This document shows positions 56,280-64,000 of a stretch of DNA of 64,000 bases, piece after piece. The DNA is from Atopsyche davidsoni (taxonomy: Eukaryota > Arthropoda > Insecta > Trichoptera > Hydrobiosidae). The notes under the pieces are model-generated. The model was not told where the DNA came from. It did no database searches and worked only from the letters and a program-made list of their open reading frames with translations. How positions within the stretch are numbered: the first letter of the stretch is position 1; the number at the start of each line of letters is the position of its first letter. Made by a program: the position numbers and the translations under genes. The stretch covers positions 62,001 through 126,000 of the forward strand of contig JAILWY010000001.1 in NCBI GenBank assembly GCA_022113835.1, given 5' to 3'.

Positions 56280-59200
56280 GGTTACGAGGGGAGGCGAGGA
56301 GGCGAGGAGGCCGTGCGGGGCGCAGGGGCGAAGGGGCTGTGCGGAGCGCCGGCCGGAGACACGGCGCGGGGACGTGTCCGGAATCTCATCTGCCGCCCGC
56401 CGGCCGTGACAGATGAGTTAATGTTTCGCGAGTACTGTCGTTTGCGCGTAACGGCACTATTAGCGTAATTTTCGCAGATATGAGCTACAATAATTTTTGA
56501 TTTATCGGCCGGGATCAGAACAGTTAAAGTCGCGAGAGACGTCGTCCCGTCTCGCCGACGAACGAAGAAATTATCGTAACCCTCACACCACGCGAAAGCG
56601 CACCTCCGGTAGATAATATCACTGCGATCTTTACCAATTTATGGACTATATGGTAAGTGCAAAGCGATATGTAAATGCACTTTATTACGCTGTTCCCCTC
56701 GCGAGGTACAACAAAACATTTGACACACAAGCTTTCTAGGAGTGCCCTCGATCGAAGTCTCTGTGAGCATCGGGCTTGTCTGTCATTATCATATAAAAAG
56801 TCTTTTATAAACGGTATACTTTTAATTAGACCGTCGTGCCGGGCGTCTCTGGTGCCGGCGCTCGTCTTTCCGGGACGTCAGTATGAGTATACTGACGTCC
56901 AAATGTCAAATGTCAAAAGGGGTATTGTAACAACAAAATATATTTTTTTAAATATGACATGAATATTGTTTGTTAAAATAGAGCATACCGGCACATATGA
57001 GGCAGCAAAATGTCAAAAAAAAAAAATTAAATACCAAAAAAGTTTGTTATTAAAAATATTTTCAAGTAATAAGTAGGCATAAATTACTGCAAGACGAAAC
57101 GCGAAATTGGCATAGAAGTTTAATAATATTATTTACGAGTTACTTTCGCAGGCATGGATAAAGTAGTCGACGGTTGTTTTGCTTGCCGCGTAGCTTCACG
57201 CCCTCGCACCCCGGGCTCTCCTCGCGACGTCCCCGACGGCCTCGCTGCCAGCGCAAGAGCCTTCATCGCTGCGAGCTTTCTTTCTCATCCACTCTCGGAA
57301 GAACGTCATGGAGTATTTTAATCCTCCAGAAAAACGCATGTTCTGTATTTGTGTCTAGGCATAAACGACGTTTTTAATCAAATTATTTTTGAAATGTTTT
57401 ATGAGGTTTATTATATTTATAGCGAAGTTTGCGCAGGTGAGACCGGTCCGAGTCCACCGGCTCGGGTGGAGGCAGATCCGCCCTAGCCGATTCACAGATT
57501 ATTAGCCTCGACCAATCGCCCGGCTGCGTCGTCGATACTAGGATTCGTTTAGTATATTATAATTTTCAATTAGAATCGTTCAATTATCGTCTGCTCGACT
57601 AGTCGCTACCGAAGATTTGCCGTTTTTTTTATTAACGAGAAGAAAATCTTGTTCATAACAATGTTTGTAGTGTATAATTGTTTAAAAGAACTAAATATAA
57701 GCTTATCTCACATAATTCCGTATATTTTAAAGCAGGAACGTTTTTTCTATAGATATATTCCGAATATAAATAATTAGAGTTAAAATTTTTATTAAATGAT
57801 AAATTTATAAATTGGAGATACAAAACTCTTACATTTCGTTTTTGAGGACGATTCACACCATTTCTGCGGCGACACCCCCGCCGGATAGTTCGAGAGCAGG
57901 ACGGGGTCTGCAGACGGAAATATCGACTAATCGAAATAAAAAATGTCAAGGCTGAGTGGTCGTTTTAAAAATTATATTTACTGACACTCAGTGTGCCGAG
58001 ATGTCCCGAAAATTCAAGCTCTAGAGCTTAAAGATGCTTTTAAAAGTTTGCTTTGACATTTTTTGTTAATTCAGAAATGTGTTGATCAATTTTAAAATTA
58101 ACATATGTAAAACATCAATATGTAAAGCGAACGTCTAATGTAATGAATAATATAATGGAGTAGTCTAAATACGATATGTAACCAGTGAGAGTGCCGCCGA
58201 AGACCGCGCGGGCTGGGAGGCCGGCGGGTGGCGGCGATCAGAGTAAATAGCCGCCAGTCGGGCCGAGTGAGCGGAGCGGGATGTCCTCTGCTCGCTGAAT
58301 AATTAAGGCAAGCTTGAGCCTCAGCGCTTGCTGGCGGCCTACGCGGATCTCGGAATAATTGATAGAATGGGTCTTTGATTATCGGGACGTGCAGCCGCGT
58401 GAGATCTGAGCGGACGGCTTTTATCTCTTGTAATATTTAAAATGAATTAAATACGTTTTTACTCGAGATGAAGGGGCACACTGTGTGCTTGATAACAATA
58501 ATCATACTTGGTATGAGTTAATTTAAAAAGTCATTCGAGGAATGTTTTCGTACGCGCTGGGCTCGGTTGCGTGGAAGGGCGAGCGAGGTGGTCCAGGGGT
58601 GTGCATTGTTCAATTAGCCGCGCTGTGTCACCCCCACTCCTTACTCCTGCCCCCCTGCTCCCTGGGCCAGCGGATCTCGGCTAGCTAGGTTTTTCTTGCA
58701 AACTTCCGTTCTTTTGCTGAAACGAAAATACGCACCATATTCGCGCCTTGTCTCAAATGAATTTTTAATTATTAATAAAATAATATTCATGGGACTTTAG
58801 AAAAAGTATTTTGTTAATTTTATGGTTGATTTTTACGCTCAAATTTTCTCTCAAAGTTTAGCTATGTTTCGCATTTTTTATTAGGTTGAAAGGAGAGCAA
58901 ATCTCTTGCTAGGAAACGACTACTCGATCCCGACTCAGTCGGGCGAGTCATCCCAGGGAGGACTGCGCTCTAAAAAATATAAAATTTACTTCGTTTCATT
59001 TAAACGAAAGTTTTACAGCTCTCCACCGAGTCATAAGAGAGAAAATATTTGTATTTATTTTCTCATAAATGATATTGCGAATTTTTTTGATTAGTTTCGA
59101 TCTTTAAGTGTAAGGCGAGAGAACGCGATTAGCCCTACCGTTTGTTAATAAACAAATATCGCCTCTCTATAACGAATCAATCAAACAGCACCCCGATAGA

Positions 59201-59359
59201 GATATCGATAATTGTGCTACATGTCCGCTCTGACGGACGCACCAGCCGCTCGTTGCGAAGAACAGAGACCGTCCGACGGCTCTGCAGCCGCAGGACGCCC
59301 GATTTCCGCCTGGAGCGATGCTCGTACTTGAGGCACTTGATTTTGGAATATATCGTTTA
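56280..59359. other. Long stretch without recognised genes
   Basis: Alternating AT-rich DNA and GC-rich islands (56285-56410, 57180-57300, 57430-57530, 58190-58400). No domain seen in any frame. Confidence 0.35.
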
Positions 59360-59822
59360 CTAGCAGATAGCCGGCGCGTGCTACTACGCTAATAAAGAAA
59401 TAAAATACTTTTTTTATTTGTTCAAAAAAAAAAAAGGAAATTTTGTTTATTTATTAACTTTTTTATCTTCATGCTAGCGGATAAACAATATAGTGAGTTT
59501 TTTCGGTAGGTGTGTAAACATGAAGATTTTTTGGCGTTCTAACCAATCTGAAATTGAGTGATTTCATCGTTTCGATTTGAAAGCTCGAACACTGCCATGT
59601 CACTGCCTTGCCATTCAATTGAATACATCTAGCATTGCACTTCGCCGTATCTATGAGATTTTTTATCGTGAGATCCATGAGTTTTTGTTTGAAAACTCTA
59701 GCTGTCAGATCGTGTCTGTGATGCGATGACTGACCAGGCGATAGCAAATTTTTGATTCCCGACCAAGCAGGATTGTACGTAAATGTGATGAAAAGATCTG
59801 GTCGAAAATGAATGACAGTTCT
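59360..59822 (-). pseudogene. Helitron remnant 2b with Helitron_like_N fragment
   Basis: On the minus strand, RPDLFITFTYNPAWSGIK, then LLSPGQ, HHRHDLTARVFKQKL, matches the conserved DLFITFTCNP...RVF motif of Helitron proteins. After about 60 residues the frame degenerates and joins sequence shared with 43262-43522. The 3' end is CTAG at 59360-59363, preceded by the same hairpin. The Rep HUH and helicase domains are missing. Confidence 0.8.
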
Positions 59823-60700
59823 GTGTTGTTTAATTTGTAGTTGTGGCAGCCTGCATATACGCGAAAATGTTACTGTTCCTTTTTTGAAAAGTATTCGCTA
59901 CCGCCAAATGTGGAAACTTTTGTACGGGAAATGTCGAAAATCTATTTAATTAAATAAACCGAATTTGATTATTAAGTGTTTAATTTGAGTGATCTAAAAT
60001 GACCTCAGTATTATTGGCTTTCAAATGAGACCGGTTTGGGGCACATCGGTTTGATGGTTTTAAAGCTTAGCGTAGCCAGATCCTCGCTGGTTTTTGAGTT
60101 TGTGTTTTATATATATATTTGTAATAATATTTATTTCATCGATATTCTGCTATGCTACTATAATATTTTCGTAGCTATCTCTATCTATTTTGACAGCTCC
60201 GAAATCACAGCTATCGATCACAGGTTTTACTGAACACGACGCATGAACGAGGCGGCGCGGCGTCCAGGGCGTTCCGCCTGCCCAGCGGCGCGTGCGCGGC
60301 CTCGGTCTGCTCGCCAGAAGACCAGGTCAGATGACCTGACAAATAATTATCATTGGAAATTTTATTACAACAATTCGATGTCTATACATAGCCGGAAGTT
60401 TTTCGATGGAAATACACGAGAATGTTTAGATAACGCTCAGCAGTTAGTCCGCACCCAGCCGTTGGCCACGATACAGTAATGCGAGGATCAACGGGCAACT
60501 ACTGCGTCGCGCAGTAGGTGCCCGAGTTCGAGCTTAAGTAATTATTGCTAGTCCGTGTAATAATTAATTCAAAATAACATACCTATTTCTGAAGCGCACG
60601 CAGGCAGTTTTCTGAAGCCAAACACGGAATTAAGTGCCGCCCTGCAAGAGCCTCTCGCAGTAAAGTTATTTAGTTAACAAGTGTGTGACGAACGGCGCGG
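59823..60700. other. Unassigned sequence
   Basis: No gene. A GC-rich patch at 60240-60320 is unassigned. Confidence 0.3.
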
Positions 60701-60704
60701 CTGC

Positions 60705-60755
60705 GGGCCCGGGCGGGGGCGGGGGCGGGGGCGGGGGCGGGGGCGGGGGCGGCGC
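60705..60755. repeat. (GGGGGC)n repeat
   Basis: About eight 6-bp units, G-quadruplex-prone, directly before the next array. Confidence 0.9.
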
Positions 60756-60767
60756 GGGAGGCACCCG

Positions 60768-60868
60768 CCACGTGCCCGCGCACCCCTCCACGTGCCCGCG
60801 CACCCCGCCACGTGCCCGCGCACCCCGCCACGTGCCCGCGCACCCCGCCACGTGCCCGCGCACCCCCT
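60768..60868. repeat. 20-bp minisatellite with CACGTG in each unit
   Basis: Five units of CACGTGCCCGCGCACCCCGC (the first has CCTC at its end). CACGTG is the canonical E-box bound by bHLH factors. Whether this array binds anything is not shown by sequence. Confidence 0.92.
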
Positions 60869-61640
60869 CCCGCTCGACTGCCGCCCTAATGACGCAAATG
60901 AGGATTTCTCGCGACAGAGATAGCAGAGAATTTCAAAACTCCTAAGAATCAGCTTTAAGACTATTTTCAGAAGTCGCAGTAACAATGACCGGGTAATCAG
61001 GCTTTATGCGTATGAGATTTAGGCGTCTCGTTTATAAGACAGATTCTTTACTGAGATTGCTAAATATAACAAAATAGCAATCCAGGCATTACTACCATAG
61101 CTTATACGCGTGGAGAAGTCGGATGGATTGATCGATCGACCCTGGCAGCACTTAGGTCAAGATGACCGTGGTCGTTGAATTTAAGAAGAATTAAAAGCAT
61201 CATCACAATCTCACGCACAGGCTGTGAATCACCACTGATTGAGGCTTATCGTGAAGGCAGTTTTCAAATCTATACGAGTATATTAAACCAGAGACGCGTA
61301 GTCCCGCGTAGTCCGAACGAGCGCCAAAACATTTTTAAAATAAAGATTTATTTTGTATGTTCTGTTAAAGCTGAAAATCTTAAAATATTTATATTGTAAT
61401 TATACCTTTAATAAAGTGCTCCATTTAGAACTAATATTTTGAAGATAAAAAATCAATTATTTCAGATTTAATATTTCGGCTCTTTGTGCTCGTCAACCTA
61501 GTAAGTGCACCGACATTTTTCTTAGTCCGACATATCTGGTCGAAATAAAATACATGGTATTGCTGAAACTTATAAATATATGTCTATTTTGTGGATCGAA
61601 CGTCAATCAAGTGCGTATATATTTATCTATTCAGGTATAT
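60869..61640. other. Unassigned sequence
   Basis: No gene recognised. Confidence 0.3.
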
Positions 61641-61644
61641 TGAT

Positions 61645-61850
61645 ATTAATATGATTAGACACATTTTTTCACATATCGTAACTTGTGACTGACTTGTCAC
61701 TCGTGACTAAAATGCACCGGCCATGTAAGCTTGGGGATGTGAGAAAAATATCATCGTGACTTGTGTGAGATTTCACACAAGTCACGATGATCTTATTCTG
61801 AGCGTTTCTTTAATCATTTTCAATGTGTGAAACTTATAAACATATCGACC
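61645..61850. repeat. Diverged foldback copy of the tRNA-derived SINE
   Basis: Contains aatgcaccggccatgtaagc and ggggatgtg from the tRNA-like head, then cgtgacttgtgtga with its inverse tcacacaagtcacgatg and a body ending ttcaatgtgtg. Box B is lost. Related to 28170-28330 and 28512-28842. Confidence 0.7.
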
Positions 61851-64000
61851 ACCAGAGACGTCCTAAAAAACACTGCAAGCATCAAAAAAATATGAAAGTA
61901 CGCTTTGATAACCGATTGCAAACCGCCCGGATTCAAGGGCTGGCTGCTGGCCAGCGCGACAATGTATATATATTTATCGTATTTTAGATAAATTTATTTT
62001 ATGATTTATTCGAAACGACTTTAATATCTTACCAATGATTAAGTCAGCGGCCAGATATGAAAGTAATAAAACTGTCACGTCAAATATATAAAAATTTTAA
62101 ATTAAACGGTAATTTTTTTATCGCACATATGTAATTTCAAAACATAGGACTATCACTCGAGTAATTAACGAAAATCATCCTCCTCGGTGTGTGCTCACTG
62201 ATTTCGCAAGTGAAGTGTATTTTAGCGTAATTTGTCGGATGAAATAATATTTTTAATTTTCATCACCAATTGTCTTTACCTCATAATATTTTTTTTTCTC
62301 TTCTCATTTAATTTTATTCTCGGCGACTCGGCGGGATCGGCACTCGCCCGCTCTTCCAATAATCGAGTTGACATTACTGAGCCAGATTTTCAGGTGCAGG
62401 GAGGCAGACTCATCTCCGAGGCTCGGCTCTGGCTTCGGCGAGTAGAGACGGCTCGGCTCGGCTCGGGGCGCCCATTGTGCGACTTTCCGTTAGAATATTG
62501 TCGGCGCTTCGGTCGGGACTTCCGCTGGCGGCGCCGCTTCCGTCCGCTACTGCCGCGCACATATTTTGAATTTCCCAGTTTTGGCGGAAACGTAAAATGC
62601 GGGCTATTAAGTTTGGTAATTATTTACATTAATCATGCGAAACAATGAGCGCGCACAGCGCACGTCCCATAAATAACGGTAATCAGACGAACACACAAAT
62701 GTCTAATAAATCATCACCATTGTACTCTTTCCGAGGCGGACTCCGAGGTTAATGCGCCCGAATTCACTGGAAAAAAATTATAATTCCATGTCAATATTTT
62801 TAGTTAAAAAATCCACATGTAAATATAGATAAACTCTTATCGATAATTTTGACCGGACATTGGGAATTGTTTGCTTGCGAATCGTGTTCCTCCGTTCTCG
62901 CAGCCGCCCGGTGGCCAACCCGGGGGAGTAACAGGTGAGGAATACGTTCTAGTCTCCGATAACGACAATGGAACGTCCAATCCTCGAACGGGTGTGACGC
63001 AGTCGTGATGCTAAATGAGCGCCTCGATTAGGAAAGGATTCCCCTCCAGCGATTCGGGAAAAGTTTATCGATATTTCTTCTGGCCGAATTGTCACGACCC
63101 ATTAATAAAGTATTATGAATGTAGTGCCCCCGGCCCGCCGGGAGCGGGGCGGCGCCCTCGGGTCCCCGATAAGAGAGCGGTTGCCGGTCGGCTCCGGGGA
63201 TTATTCCAGACCGAGTAACGAGAAGCGACAGGAGCGAGGGCGGAACTTCTGAGAAACCCGGAATTCGCAGGATCGGACTTTTTATTTTGTGAGATATTTA
63301 ATATTTCTTGGACATCTAAAAATAACTGACGAGAACCATTCCACACACACACTCACACACTTACACTTACGCACACACACACACACGTATATGTAGGTGT
63401 CCCAAAATTAACGCAAGATTTGACCATTTTTGCAGTAAAGTTTTAAAGGGCTGTCAAGCTTTCATTATTTTTTAAATATTGTTCAATAATGAAAACACGT
63501 TGTTCTATCGTGTAACGCTCCATTTTTATTAACCCTAAACTGTCAGCTGGTGTTCCCAAACTTGTATAATATATATATAAATGTATATATTATACAAGGC
63601 CGGTTCCCGACATCGAGCAGTATACGTGTACAGGAAAGTCGGAGTTTAATTCAAATTTGTTCCCTGAGCTGTGGAAGTGCGCGGCTCGTTTCGGCCGGGC
63701 TTGCTGTGCCATGTATGCATGCATAGCATGCATAATGCAGGCCGGGCCGGCGATGCGGGCGTGAAGTTCCGGCATATTCACTCTTTGCCTAAAAACGTTC
63801 AGGGCGGTGAGTACAAGATTACTCAATCGGGGATGAGCCGAGCAGCCGGTCGACATTTTATAATTCAGCCGAAATTTTATTCTAGCAAATTTATTTGTTA
63901 TTTTTTAAAAACATTTAAACAAACTTTTCTTTCTAAAAAAAATATTTTTTTATAACAATTTAAAAAACTTAAATTTGGTAAGTCTAATAATTTCTAGAAA
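61851..64000. other. Right end of the window, no gene identified
   Basis: Mixed GC-rich islands (62320-62560, 63120-63200) and AT-rich DNA. 63335-63390 is CA-rich. At 63395 tatgtaggtgtcccaaaattaacgc resembles a mariner terminus, but no transposase follows before 64000. The open frame at 62232-62648 starts in low-complexity sequence and has no domain. Confidence 0.3.

Noticed and set aside
62232..62648. 138-codon frame
   Set aside because: A hydrophobic low-complexity start joined to arginine-rich sequence from a GC island; no recognisable domain.
63395..63580. Mariner element at the right edge
   Set aside because: Only a terminus-like motif is visible. No transposase motif or second terminus is within the window, so it is mentioned only under the flanking stretch.

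Overview
The window looks like insect (at least arthropod) nuclear DNA. It is AT-rich, with long (TA)n tracts, spliced genes with GC-rich exons, and dense eukaryotic transposons. The one recognisable host gene belongs to the Dpr neuronal immunoglobulin family. I do not assign an order.

Region 1 (1-20880) is a nested transposon array. Two short Bel/Pao-type LTR elements on the minus strand, A (197-3725, target duplication GGTCT) and C (15534-19945, target duplication TCCTC), each have LTR pairs that match wherever I compared them. They lack most of pol. Between them lies a third element, B (7964-11295), whose left LTR is C-type and whose right LTR is A-type. The 4238-bp spacer right of A is repeated right of B. 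This is the product expected from one unequal crossover between elements A and C, giving a 7570-bp tandem duplication. The spacer holds a mariner fragment, a Jockey-like LINE end, a Tc1-like fragment and the 5' part of a hAT-like transposon into which Bel C inserted. The hAT 3' part and the rest of the LINE follow at 19951-20880.

Region 2 (20880-38600) has an AT-rich left part, then a Dpr-family gene on the minus strand (four exons, 30528 to 26242). Its large intron contains a tRNA-derived SINE and a long palindromic copy of it. To the right are a Helitron remnant and three hAT-type non-autonomous elements, two with exact 8-bp target duplications and one a long foldback.

Region 3 (38600-49560) has the best copy of the hAT-like transposon (40012-42644, exact 8-bp duplication ATATACAT), preceded by the same 1.4-kb segment seen in region 1 and followed by about 300 bp of (TA)n. 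A shorter relative lies at 47349-49547. The transposase has a spliceosomal intron and is broken in every copy.

Region 4 (49560-64000) holds Helitron remnants, foldback repeats, several GC-rich minisatellites with G-quadruplex potential and a retroposon-like block with three ~240-bp repeats ending in poly(A). I recognise no intact host gene there.

Apart from the Dpr exons, almost every long open frame is transposon-derived or low-complexity. The array reads as a history: LINE, then a hAT-like insertion carrying a 1.4-kb flank, then Bel insertion, then unequal recombination.
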